Assembly: GCA_964474295.1 (NCBI GenBank) | Contig: CAYYRN010000067.1 | Location: forward strand, 1 to 5,747 | DNA length: 5,747 nucleotides | From: SIG575 sp964474295 | Lineage (GTDB): Bacteria > Bacillota > Clostridia > Oscillospirales > Acutalibacteraceae | Direction of reading: 5' to 3' | In this document: piece by piece, positions 1-5,737 of the stretch | Layout of the letters: each line of letters starts with the position of its first letter | How positions within the stretch are numbered: position 1 is the first letter of the stretch | Program-made: the position numbers and the translations under genes | The notes under the pieces: model-generated | Told to the model about the DNA's origin: nothing | Seen by the model: only the letters and a program-made list of their open reading frames with translations | Databases searched by the model: none

Positions 1-1457
1 ACGAAGTCAGCCTTGTTGATGTAGTAGGGGCTCTTGATGGGCTTGTCACCGAAACGAAGGTGAGAAACCGTGATACCGCCTGTTTTCTTTGAGTCATACT
101 GGAAATATGCCTGAACATATTTGTCGGTATGGTCACCGATGATCTTGATTGAGTTTTTGTTTGCACCTACTGTACCGTCACCGCCGAGACCCCAGAACTT
201 ACATTCGATTGTGCCTTCAGCAGCAGTGTTGGGAGCTTCTTTTTCTTCAAGAGAAAGGTGTGTAACGTCATCGTTGATACCGATTGTGAACTGTTTCTTG
301 GAATTTTCCTTAGCAAGTTCTTCATAAACCGCAAAGATGCTTGCGGGAGGTGTATCTTTTGAGCCGAGGCCGTAACGTCCGCCGATAACCTCAGCCTGTC
401 TGCCCTGAGATGCCAAAGCTGCAACAACATCGAGGAAAAGAGGTTCACCGAGTGAGCCGGGTTCCTTTGTTCTGTCAAGAACGGCAATTTTCTTAACTGT
501 TGAGGGAATTGCTTCAACAAGCTTTTCGGCAGAGAAAGGTCTGTAAAGACGAACTTTAACAAGACCGACTTTTTCGCCCTTAGCTGTAAGGTAATCGATA
601 ACTTCTTCGGCAACGTCGCAGATTGAACCCATAGCAACGATGATTTTTTCCGCATCGGGAGCGCCGTAGTAGTTAAAGAGCTTGTAATCTGTGCCGAGCT
701 TTGCGTTTACCTTGTTCATATAGTCTTCAACAATACCGGGAACAGCGTTGTAATATTCGTTACAAGCTTCACGGTGCTGGAAGAAGATGTCGCCGTTTTC
801 GTGTGAACCGCGCATTACGGGATGTTCGGGGTTAAGCGCACGTTTACGGAATGCGTTAACGGCATCCATATCGCACATTTCTTTAAGGTCTTCGTAATCC
901 CAAATTGAAATCTTCTGAATTTCGTGAGAAGTACGGAAGCCGTCGAAGAAGTTGATGAACGGAACACGGCTTTTGATTGTTGCAAGGTGAGCAACAGCAC
1001 CGAGATCCATAACTTCCTGTGTATTTGTTTCCGCAAGCATAGCAAAGCCTGTCTGACGGCAAGCATATACGTCGGAATGGTCACCGAAAATGTTAAGTGC
1101 GTGCGATGCTACGCAACGTGCCGAAACGTGGAAAACCGAGGGCAAAAGCTCACCGGCAATCTTATACATATTGGGTATCATAAGAAGAAGACCCTGTGAA
1201 GCGGTATAAGTTGTTGTGAGAGCACCTGCGTTGAGTGAACCGTGAACGGTACCAGCCGCACCTGCTTCAGACTGCATTTCGGCAACTTTAACTGTTGTGC
1301 CGAAAATATTTTTTACGCCCTGTGCAGACCACTGGTCAACATAGTCAGCCATGGGGCTTGACGGAGTGATGGGGTAAATACCGGCAACTTCTGTGAAAGC
1401 ATATGACACATAAGCGGCGGCATTGTTACCATCCATTGTCTTGGTTTTTCTTGCCAT
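1..1457 (-). CDS. nifJ: Pyruvate:ferredoxin (flavodoxin) oxidoreductase, N-terminal 485 residues (runs off window)
   Basis: This cytoplasmic enzyme oxidatively decarboxylates pyruvate with CoA to acetyl-CoA and CO2, reducing ferredoxin (EC 1.2.7.1). Reading leftward from the ATG at 1457 gives an uninterrupted frame starting MARKTKTMDGNNAAAYVSYA. Residues 28-34 are YPITPSS. Thr31, Glu64 and Arg114 fall at the same numbers as the substrate and cofactor site residues of Desulfovibrio africanus PFOR. Domain I spans roughly residues 1-255, with GDHSDV just after Arg114. Domain II follows, with VRLYRPF near 302 and VLDRTKEPGSLGEPL near 325-340. The gamma-type domain begins with GLGGDGTVGANK near 423. 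The family is usually about 1,170-1,200 residues, so about 60% is missing, including the [4Fe-4S] and TPP-binding domains; this is a window edge, not a truncation. AAGGGAGG at 1467-1474 lies 9 nt before the ATG. The family call is very secure; the electron acceptor cannot be read here. Confidence 0.97.
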   Translation of the reverse strand, partial: MARKTKTMDGNNAAAYVSYAFTEVAGIYPITPSSPMADYVDQWSAQGVKNIFGTTVKVAEMQSEAGAAGTVHGSLNAGALTTTYTASQGLLLMIPNMYKIAGELLPSVFHVSARCVASHALNIFGDHSDVYACRQTGFAMLAETNTQEVMDLGAVAHLATIKSRVPFINFFDGFRTSHEIQKISIWDYEDLKEMCDMDAVNAFRKRALNPEHPVMRGSHENGDIFFQHREACNEYYNAVPGIVEDYMNKVNAKLGTDYKLFNYYGAPDAEKIIVAMGSICDVAEEVIDYLTAKGEKVGLVKVRLYRPFSAEKLVEAIPSTVKKIAVLDRTKEPGSLGEPLFLDVVAALASQGRQAEVIGGRYGLGSKDTPPASIFAVYEELAKENSKKQFTIGINDDVTHLSLEEKEAPNTAAEGTIECKFWGLGGDGTVGANKNSIKIIGDHTDKYVQAYFQYDSKKTGGITVSHLRFGDKPIKSPYYINKADF

Positions 1458-1500
1458 TATGAATTTCCTCCCTTAATAAAATGGAAAATTAATAACTTAT

Positions 1501-1515
1501 ACATATGAAATATGT
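1501..1515. promoter_or_regulatory. Perfect 6-3-6 inverted repeat at the nifJ transcription start (possible operator or 5' hairpin)
   Basis: ACATAT-GAA-ATATGT is a perfect inverted repeat just downstream of the predicted nifJ start (about 1517). It could be a repressor operator or a small 5'-end hairpin in the nifJ mRNA. It does not match the Rex or Fnr operators as I know them. It is short and AT-rich, so chance is a real alternative. Confidence 0.3.
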
Positions 1516-1523
1516 CACTCAAA

Positions 1524-1552
1524 ATTATAACACCTTTAAACAAAAAAGTAAA
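1524..1552 (-). promoter_or_regulatory. Sigma-A promoter of nifJ (extended -10)
   Basis: On the minus strand a TTTACT -35 (1547-1552) is separated by 17 nt from a perfect TATAAT -10 (1524-1529). The -10 is preceded by TG-T, which makes an extended -10 element. Transcription would start near 1517, giving a leader of about 60 nt before the nifJ ATG. This is consistent with strong expression of a central fermentation enzyme. Confidence 0.75.
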
Positions 1553-1582
1553 TAAGAAAATCAGGCATAAATCGTCATATTT

Positions 1583-1600
1583 TTTGGATATATTGCCAAA
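1583..1600. promoter_or_regulatory. Short inverted repeat TTTGG-N8-CCAAA in the divergent intergenic region
   Basis: TTTGG (1583-1587) and CCAAA (1596-1600) are perfect 5-bp arms separated by ATATATTG. The site lies between the two divergent promoters, upstream of both -35 boxes, where an activator could bind. No regulator family is identified and no regulator gene is in the window. Confidence 0.22.
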
Positions 1601-1610
1601 TGCAGTAAAT

Positions 1611-1631
1611 TTAATTCCAAATTAGAATTAA
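1611..1631. promoter_or_regulatory. 7-7-7 inverted repeat upstream of the symporter promoter (possible activator site)
   Basis: TTAATTC (1611-1617) and GAATTAA (1625-1631) are perfect 7-bp arms around a 7-nt spacer. The right edge is 13 nt before the symporter -35 box at 1645. Placement just upstream of -35 is typical of an activator site, which would suit a sugar-uptake operon. It is AT-rich, so the evidence is only positional and symmetric. Confidence 0.3.
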
Positions 1632-1644
1632 GATGTTTTTACTG

Positions 1645-1673
1645 TTGACTAAATCAAAATAAAATTGTATCAT
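1645..1673 (+). promoter_or_regulatory. Sigma-A promoter of the symporter operon
   Basis: TTGACT (1645-1650) and TATCAT (1668-1673) are separated by exactly 17 nt, each differing from consensus at one position. The start of transcription would be near 1680, leaving about 45 nt of leader. The in-frame TTG at 1665 lies inside this promoter and cannot be translated from this transcript, which supports the ATG at 1725 as the start. Confidence 0.75.
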
Positions 1674-1724
1674 AAAAAAGAAAACAAATACCGAATAAAT
1701 TTTAAACATTCCGAGGTGAAGCGA

Positions 1725-3368
1725 ATGGGTGAAAGAATAAAGAAAGCAATCGGTGTTGAGGGTGACTTTAAAACAACCGTTCTGCCGATGATTAACTACA
1801 GCTACGCCAATATGTATATGGGCGGAGCCGGGTACATTATCAGTATGTATTTTACCGTGTTTCTTACCGATGTTGTAAACCTTTCGCTGAATCAGGCAGG
1901 CATCGTTGTTATGGTTGCCACTGTCTGGGATGCGATTACCGACCCCGTAATGGGCATCATCACCGACCGCACACGCTCAAAAACCGGCAAGCATCGGCGG
2001 TATCTTCTTTGGGGAATACCGCTTATGGCAGTTTCGTACACGCTTTTGTGGAACTCTTACGGACTTGACGGTTCGGTAAACTCATCTAAAGCTATGTTAT
2101 ATTTTGTTATCGTCTATATGCTCTACAAAACGGCTTATACGATAATCGGCGTTCCGCACACGGCAATGCTGCCGGAGCTTGCCCCCGAATACAATCTAAG
2201 AACACAGTACAACTCCGTCGGCTACCTTTTTAATTCGGCGGGAATGGTGCCGTCATTCGGTATCGTTGTTCTAATCCTCGCTCTTTTCGGCTCAAATGAC
2301 GACATAACCTCACAATCCAAAGCACCTTTTCTTATCATCGGTATAGTTCTTGCGGTTTTCTTTTCCGTCTCCGTTTTTCTCACCTATGCAAAAACAAAAG
2401 AAAGAAGCTCGCTTGATGATGTAAACGACAAATTAGACGTTTCATACATAATAAGAGAATATATTCTTGTTTTCAAGAACAAATCTTTCAGACAATATTT
2501 CTTTATGAGCCTCGCTTATCAATTCGCAACGGGATTTTACGCAAATTCAAAAGTGTATTACATAAAATATCTTGCAAACCAGTACAGCAAATATGCAATT
2601 TTCAATGCCGTCGCAGGTGTTGCGGAGGCAGGTGCGTTTCCGCTTAATTACGCACTTACAATCAAGCACGGAAAGAAAAAGTGCGGCAGCATTGTAACGC
2701 CGCTTATGGTAGCGGGACTTGCAATAGGCTTAATAATGCAGCCGGGCGGTTCGCTGCTTTGGACTGTGCTGATGATGATAAGTATGATACTTTATCCTTT
2801 CGGAATGTCGGGACTCGGTTTTGTTTCGACAAACATTTTCCCTGATTTGACTGACGTTGATGAGCTTATCACGGGCAGAAGACGTGAAGGTGTCATTTCA
2901 ACCTTCAGCACGCTTATCAAGAAAAGTATAAGCGGTGTTATGGCGGCTTTGGTAGGCTTCACCCTGCAGGGCTTCGGGCTTGTTACGGGTGACAGGGTTT
3001 CAGAATACGAAAAAGCAACCGGCACACTTTTTACGCAATCAAGCAGTGCTGTTGCGGGTGTCAGACTTTGCATTGCGGTAATTCCCATTATTGCGGCTGT
3101 TGCTGCACTTATTCTTCTTAAAAACTTCCATATGACAAAAGAAGACCACGCTATGATTCGTGCGGCTGTTGCGACAAAAAAGAAATACGGCAGTGTCACG
3201 CTCACCGAGGAGCAGAAAAAACGCTGCGAATTGATTTCGGGACAAAAGCTTGAAAACACTTGGCTCGGTCAAAACAATAATTCCGAGCAATACATCGAAA
3301 CAGACGAAAACGGCGAATACTTGATTTTACTTGAATTAAAAAAAGAAAAGGAGAGTGCCGAAAAATGA
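1725..3368 (+). CDS. GPH-family (MelB-like) cation:glycoside/sugar symporter
   Basis: This is a 547-residue inner-membrane transporter of the glycoside-pentoside-hexuronide:cation symporter branch of the major facilitator superfamily, expected to import a sugar or glycoside with Na+ or H+. The family signature is at residues 68-93: WDAITDP, then GIITDRTRSKTGKHRR. Asp69 and Asp73 correspond to the cation-site aspartates of MelB (Asp55, Asp59). A second family motif, DVDELITGRRREG, is at 377-389, with Lys399/Lys400 after it. About 12 hydrophobic segments fill residues 20-465, with a charged central loop at about 222-258. The last 82 residues (466-547) are a hydrophilic, Lys/Glu-rich cytoplasmic tail. 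The ATG at 1725 is chosen because GAGGTG (1713-1718) lies 6 nt upstream. The stop overlaps the next gene by 4 nt. No glycosidase neighbours it, so the substrate is unknown. Confidence 0.9.
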   Translation: MGERIKKAIGVEGDFKTTVLPMINYSYANMYMGGAGYIISMYFTVFLTDVVNLSLNQAGIVVMVATVWDAITDPVMGIITDRTRSKTGKHRRYLLWGIPLMAVSYTLLWNSYGLDGSVNSSKAMLYFVIVYMLYKTAYTIIGVPHTAMLPELAPEYNLRTQYNSVGYLFNSAGMVPSFGIVVLILALFGSNDDITSQSKAPFLIIGIVLAVFFSVSVFLTYAKTKERSSLDDVNDKLDVSYIIREYILVFKNKSFRQYFFMSLAYQFATGFYANSKVYYIKYLANQYSKYAIFNAVAGVAEAGAFPLNYALTIKHGKKKCGSIVTPLMVAGLAIGLIMQPGGSLLWTVLMMISMILYPFGMSGLGFVSTNIFPDLTDVDELITGRRREGVISTFSTLIKKSISGVMAALVGFTLQGFGLVTGDRVSEYEKATGTLFTQSSSAVAGVRLCIAVIPIIAAVAALILLKNFHMTKEDHAMIRAAVATKKKYGSVTLTEEQKKRCELISGQKLENTWLGQNNNSEQYIETDENGEYLILLELKKEKESAEK

Positions 3369-3853
3369 TTGACATTACAAAAAAAGCACCTGATGAAAAA
3401 GAAAAAAATTTTAAAAACAAATTTCTTAATTTCCTTTTTTACCTCGTTCAATGGACTTGGGGATTGCCCGTGAATCTTGTCGGCGGAATAGCTTTTCTCA
3501 TCTGCACAAAAATCAAAAAGCGTCCCTGTCAACGTTTCGGGTATTCTTACATCGTTTTTCTTCCGTGGAAATCGGGCGGTCTTTCACTTGGACTTTTCAT
3601 TTTCGTAAAGGACTGCCCTGAAAGAGTAAAATGGACTTACAACACACGCATACACGAATACGGACACACCTGGCAGTGCTTACTTTTGGGGCCGCTTTAC
3701 TATTTCGTAATAGCCTTGCCGTCTATGATTTGGTGCAACTGCTTCGCTTCTTACAGAGAAAAAAACAATGTTTCCTATTATAAGGTTTACTGCGAAAGCT
3801 GGGCAAATGCGTGGGGACAAAAATTCAGCAAAATGAAAATGGATTTGCCGTAA
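3365..3853 (+). CDS. Small membrane protein with HExxH zinc-metallopeptidase-like motif
   Basis: This is a 162-residue protein that I can describe but not name. A charged N-terminus (residues 1-19) is followed by hydrophobic segments at about 20-48 and 60-81, then the motif HEYGH at 97-101. A third hydrophobic stretch follows (LLLGPLYYFVIALPSMIW, 106-123), and YCESWANAWG lies at 142-151. His97, Glu98, His101 and downstream Glu144 have the order of a gluzincin-type HExxH...E zinc site. I recall similar uncharacterised proteins with SLGLFIF, HEYGHTxQ and LGPLYxxxIxLPS blocks in Firmicutes and Bacteroidetes. Its ATGA overlaps the symporter stop, and AAGGAG (3348-3353) lies inside the symporter gene, so translation is probably coupled. 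Protease activity and substrate are unproven. The Pro/Lys-rich tail simply ends at TAA, with no sign of truncation. Confidence 0.8.
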   Translation: MIDITKKAPDEKEKNFKNKFLNFLFYLVQWTWGLPVNLVGGIAFLICTKIKKRPCQRFGYSYIVFLPWKSGGLSLGLFIFVKDCPERVKWTYNTRIHEYGHTWQCLLLGPLYYFVIALPSMIWCNCFASYREKNNVSYYKVYCESWANAWGQKFSKMKMDLP

Positions 3854-3869
3854 AAACTTTAATTTTCTC

Positions 3870-3898
3870 TTGCATTTTAAACGCTTATATGTTACAAT
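3870..3898 (+). promoter_or_regulatory. Sigma-A promoter of the MATE exporter leader
   Basis: TTGCAT (3870-3875) and TACAAT (3893-3898) are separated by 17 nt and lie 16 nt after the preceding stop codon. Transcription would start near 3905, just before the structured leader. The MATE gene therefore has its own transcript, apart from any read-through from the symporter operon. Confidence 0.7.
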
Positions 3899-3904
3899 CT
3901 ACTC

Positions 3905-4000
3905 CGTTAGCTCGGAGGGCAAAACATTCAAAAGAAATGTTGTGCCGGATAAGGCTCAGGCTGAAACGCCTGTTTTCCTTATCCGGCAATTTTTGATTTT
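3905..4000 (+). ncRNA. Structured 5' leader with terminator/anti-terminator competition; candidate guanidine-IV (mepA-motif) riboswitch
   Basis: The leader can form two mutually exclusive structures. An upstream hairpin pairs GGCA-A-AACATT (3918-3928) with AATGTT-G-TGCC (3936-3946): ten base pairs with one A·G mismatch and a 7-nt loop, CAAAAGA. The downstream hairpin is an intrinsic terminator whose 5' strand starts at 3944, so both compete for the GCC at 3944-3946. Forming the first shortens the terminator stem next to its T-tract. This is the layout of a transcriptional riboswitch or attenuator. From known biology, the guanidine-IV class (mepA motif) sits upstream of MATE genes in Clostridia and acts by read-through. 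The class assignment here is inference from context and architecture. No leader peptide with ATG and ribosome binding site, and no T-box motif, is visible. Confidence 0.55.
3944..3994 (+). terminator. Intrinsic terminator in the MATE leader (conditional)
   Basis: GCCGGATAAGG (3944-3954) pairs perfectly with CCTTATCCGGC (3977-3987), 11 bp. Inside it CAGGC (3957-3961) pairs with GCCTG (3968-3972) around a TGAAAC loop. The stem is followed by AA then TTTTT (3990-3994), GA, TTTT. It ends only 7 nt before the MATE ribosome binding site, so it would block MATE expression unless prevented from forming. No terminator is visible between the HEYGH gene stop and this point, so it also probably ends the symporter operon transcript. 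Confidence 0.85.
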
Positions 4001-4006
4001 AGGAGG
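4001..4006 (+). promoter_or_regulatory. Ribosome binding site that fixes the MATE start
   Basis: AGGAGG is a perfect Shine-Dalgarno sequence, 7 nt before the ATG at 4014. The same frame is open upstream to a TTG at 3870. That codon lies in the -35 box, and the intervening sequence is the leader and terminator, so the upstream extension is not coding. Confidence 0.88.
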
Positions 4007-4013
4007 TTATCAT

Positions 4014-5342
4014 ATGGAAATTAAACTCTCTGACCATTTTAATTACAAGCGGCTTTTCAAATTTGTTTTTCCGTCGATAATTATGATGATTTTCACATCG
4101 ATTTACGGTGTTGTGGACGGCTTTTTCGTATCTAACTTCGTTGGCAAGACGGAATTTGCCGCCGTGAATCTGATTATGCCGTTTCCGATGCTGCTCGGTG
4201 CTGTCGGCTTTATGATAGGTACGGGCGGCAGTGCGCTGGTTTCTATGAAGCTCGGACAGGACAGAAAAAAAGAGGCAAACGAAGTTTTTTCAATGCTGAT
4301 ATTTGTGCTGCTGATTTCGGGCATCGCTTTGAGCGTTTTAGGCTTAATTTTTATTGAAAAAATCGCACTTCTTTTGGGTGCAACCGAAGACCTTATCGCC
4401 CCGTGCGTAACCTACGGCAGAATCCTTTTGATTACACTTACTCCTTTTATGCTTCAAAACGCTTTTCAGAGTTTTCTCGTCACCGCCGAAAAGCCGAAAT
4501 TCGGTTTGGGAATCACATTGATTGCAGGATGCACGAACATTGTGCTTGATTTTTTGATGATATACGTTTTCAAGTGGGGCGTTGTCGGTGCAGCTCTCGC
4601 AACGGGCATCAGTCAGGTTGTAGGTGCGATAATTCCGATTATATACTTCCTTAAAGAAAATGACAGTGAGCTTAGACTTGTAAAATCGAAAATTAATTTT
4701 CAACTTCTCGCAAAAGCGTGCGGTAACGGTTCTTCGGAAATGATGACTAACGTTTCGCTCTCGCTTGTCAATATGCTTTACAATTTACAGCTTATGAAAT
4801 ATGCCGGCGAAAACGGCGTTGCGGCATACGGTGTTATAATGTACGTCAACTTCATTTTCGTTGCCATTTATGTCGGATATGCAATCGGCACAGCTCCGAT
4901 AATCGGATACAACTACGGTGCGGCAAACAAAAAAGAATTGAAAAACGTTTACAGAAAAAGTATGATTTTTAATACAATTTCGGGTGTTGTGATGTGCGTG
5001 CTGGCGATACTCCTTTCCGGTGTTCTTTCAAAGCTTTTTGCAAGCTACGACCTTGAACTCTACGAGATGACAAAAAGAGGATTTTCACTTTACAGCATCG
5101 CATTCATTTTTATGGGAATTAATATTTTTTCATCGTCATTCTTCACGGCACTCAACAACGGCCTTATTTCCGCACTCATATCTTTTTTGAGGACTTTACT
5201 GTTTCAAGTTGCCGCAGTTCTTCTGCTTCCGCTCCTGCTCGGTCTTGACGGCATTTGGCTGTCAATTGTCGCCGCCGAAGCTCTTGCTTTGATTGTTTCG
5301 GTTGTTTTCCTGATAACAAGCAAAAAGAAATACGGTTATTAA
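4014..5342 (+). CDS. MATE-family multidrug/cation-coupled efflux transporter (MepA-like)
   Basis: This is a 442-residue inner-membrane exporter of the MATE family, expected to expel cationic or toxic organic compounds in exchange for Na+ or H+. The length fits the usual 440-460 residues, and hydrophobicity suggests 12 membrane segments in two MatE halves (about 15-215 and 235-435). Family features include FPSIIMMIFTSIYGVVDGFFV (19-39), with Asp35 in the first helix, and GTGGSALVSMKLGQ (69-82). NIVLDFLMIYVFKWGVVGAALAT (175-197), PIIGYNYGAANK (295-306) in the second half, and GLDGIWLSIVAAE (410-422) also fit. The first-half sequence most resembles MepA-like members from Firmicutes. It has its own promoter, a terminator-bearing leader and a perfect ribosome binding site, and appears monocistronic. 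The leader suggests induction by a small molecule, possibly guanidine. The true substrate cannot be read from sequence. Confidence 0.93.
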   Translation: MEIKLSDHFNYKRLFKFVFPSIIMMIFTSIYGVVDGFFVSNFVGKTEFAAVNLIMPFPMLLGAVGFMIGTGGSALVSMKLGQDRKKEANEVFSMLIFVLLISGIALSVLGLIFIEKIALLLGATEDLIAPCVTYGRILLITLTPFMLQNAFQSFLVTAEKPKFGLGITLIAGCTNIVLDFLMIYVFKWGVVGAALATGISQVVGAIIPIIYFLKENDSELRLVKSKINFQLLAKACGNGSSEMMTNVSLSLVNMLYNLQLMKYAGENGVAAYGVIMYVNFIFVAIYVGYAIGTAPIIGYNYGAANKKELKNVYRKSMIFNTISGVVMCVLAILLSGVLSKLFASYDLELYEMTKRGFSLYSIAFIFMGINIFSSSFFTALNNGLISALISFLRTLLFQVAAVLLLPLLLGLDGIWLSIVAAEALALIVSVVFLITSKKKYGY

Positions 5343-5366
5343 AATGTAACGTGCTTCGCATTTTTT
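5341..5366 (+). terminator. Weak terminator-like hairpin directly after the MATE gene
   Basis: AAAATG (5341-5346) can pair with CATTTT (5359-5364), with a small CG/CG pairing inside, running into a T-run (5361-5366). The stem overlaps the MATE stop codon and is mostly A-T, so it is a weak terminator at best. The stronger one at 5449 probably does most of the work. Confidence 0.35.
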
Positions 5367-5448
5367 CTTTAATTCCTTTCGTTTTTCACACAGTCAAAAT
5401 ACCGTTTTTGTGACATAAAATTTTATATAAGTTTTTCGTTCTGCGATT

Positions 5449-5504
5449 TAATCCCCTGTCAGTCCCGTTGCTTTTATTATGGTGACCGACAGGGGATTAT
5501 TTTT
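5449..5504 (+). terminator. Strong intrinsic terminator downstream of the MATE gene
   Basis: TAATCCCCTGTC (5449-5460) pairs perfectly with GACAGGGGATTA (5488-5499), 12 bp. After an A·C mismatch, GTC (5462-5464) pairs with GAC (5484-5486). TTTTT (5500-5504), GA, TTTTT follow. It lies 107 nt after the MATE stop and is the best candidate for the end of that transcript. The loop is long (19 nt), which leaves open that the hairpin is part of a small RNA. Confidence 0.8.
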
Positions 5505-5528
5505 GATTTTTGCAGTATGATTTTCGCT

Positions 5529-5579
5529 TAGACGATACAATCAACCTACAATAATTTTTTAGTGAGATTGTATCGTCTA
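5529..5579. repeat. Perfect 14-bp inverted repeat with 23-nt AT-rich loop
   Basis: TAGACGATACAATC (5529-5542) and GATTGTATCGTCTA (5566-5579) are exact reverse complements. A T-run (5583-5587) lies 3 nt after the right arm on the plus strand, so it could be a second terminator in tandem. The arms are AT-rich and the loop long, so a repressor or recombinase site or the remains of a small mobile palindrome are alternatives. No gene depends on it within the window. Confidence 0.6.
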
Positions 5580-5658
5580 TACTTTTTGTCATTCTTTTTA
5601 GATCTGTCATTTAGTTTTGACATTTTTATTCCAAAAAACTGTACCATTTTCTTATATT

Positions 5659-5737
5659 GTCATCTTGAGCGTAGCGAAAGATCTACTAAAGTATACCGCT
5701 TAACCGCAAGGAGATCCTTCACTACGTTCAGGATGAC
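5659..5737. repeat. 79-bp palindromic intergenic repeat (GTCATCYTGARCG...GATCT family)
   Basis: The left arm (5659-5684, starting GTCATCTTGAGCG and ending AGATCT) and the right arm (5712-5737, starting AGATCCTTCA and ending GGATGAC) are 26 bp each. They match as inverted repeats at 22 of 26 positions, and all four differences are transitions. The 27-nt centre contains ACCGC twice (5695-5699 and 5703-5707). I recall near-identical GTCATCCTGAGCG...GAAGGATCT palindromes scattered between genes in many Clostridia and other phyla. They probably behave like REP/MITE-type non-autonomous elements. No transposase is present and no clear target-site duplication is visible. Confidence 0.72.

Noticed and set aside
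167..655. Minus-strand 162-codon open frame inside nifJ
   Set aside because: It is an alternative frame on the same strand as nifJ, which is continuous and has catalytic residues at the correct positions. Its Lys/Leu/Ser-rich translation looks like no protein.
2792..3259. Minus-strand open frame opposite the symporter 3' half
   Set aside because: It is antisense to conserved symporter sequence, lacks a ribosome binding site, and its hydrophobic composition just mirrors the membrane-protein coding strand.
3902..3917. CTCCG-TTAGCT-CGGAG hairpin as part of the leader aptamer
   Set aside because: The predicted transcription start near 3905 would remove most of the left arm, so it probably does not form in the RNA made from this promoter. 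It could form in read-through transcripts.
3915..3990. c-di-GMP-I (GEMM) riboswitch suggested by GGGCAAA near the leader start
   Set aside because: The rest of the class signature (ACGCAAAGCC and the tetraloop-receptor segment) is absent. The following sequence forms a terminator stem instead.
3811..3996. Small open frame overlapping the end of the HEYGH gene
   Set aside because: It lies out of frame with a gene that shows a conserved motif, and its second half runs through the promoter and structured leader. No ribosome binding site or family resemblance.
5617..5647. Promoter with a perfect TTGACA (5617-5622)
   Set aside because: The sequence at a 17-nt spacing (TGTACC) is a poor -10. TACCAT requires a 19-nt spacer, and no gene follows in the window.
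5587..5664. Three TGTCAT(T/C) direct repeats (5587, 5605, 5658) as a CRISPR or iteron array
   Set aside because: Units are only 6-7 bp, spacings are irregular (18 and 53 nt), and there are no spacers of equal size. The third belongs to the palindromic repeat arm.
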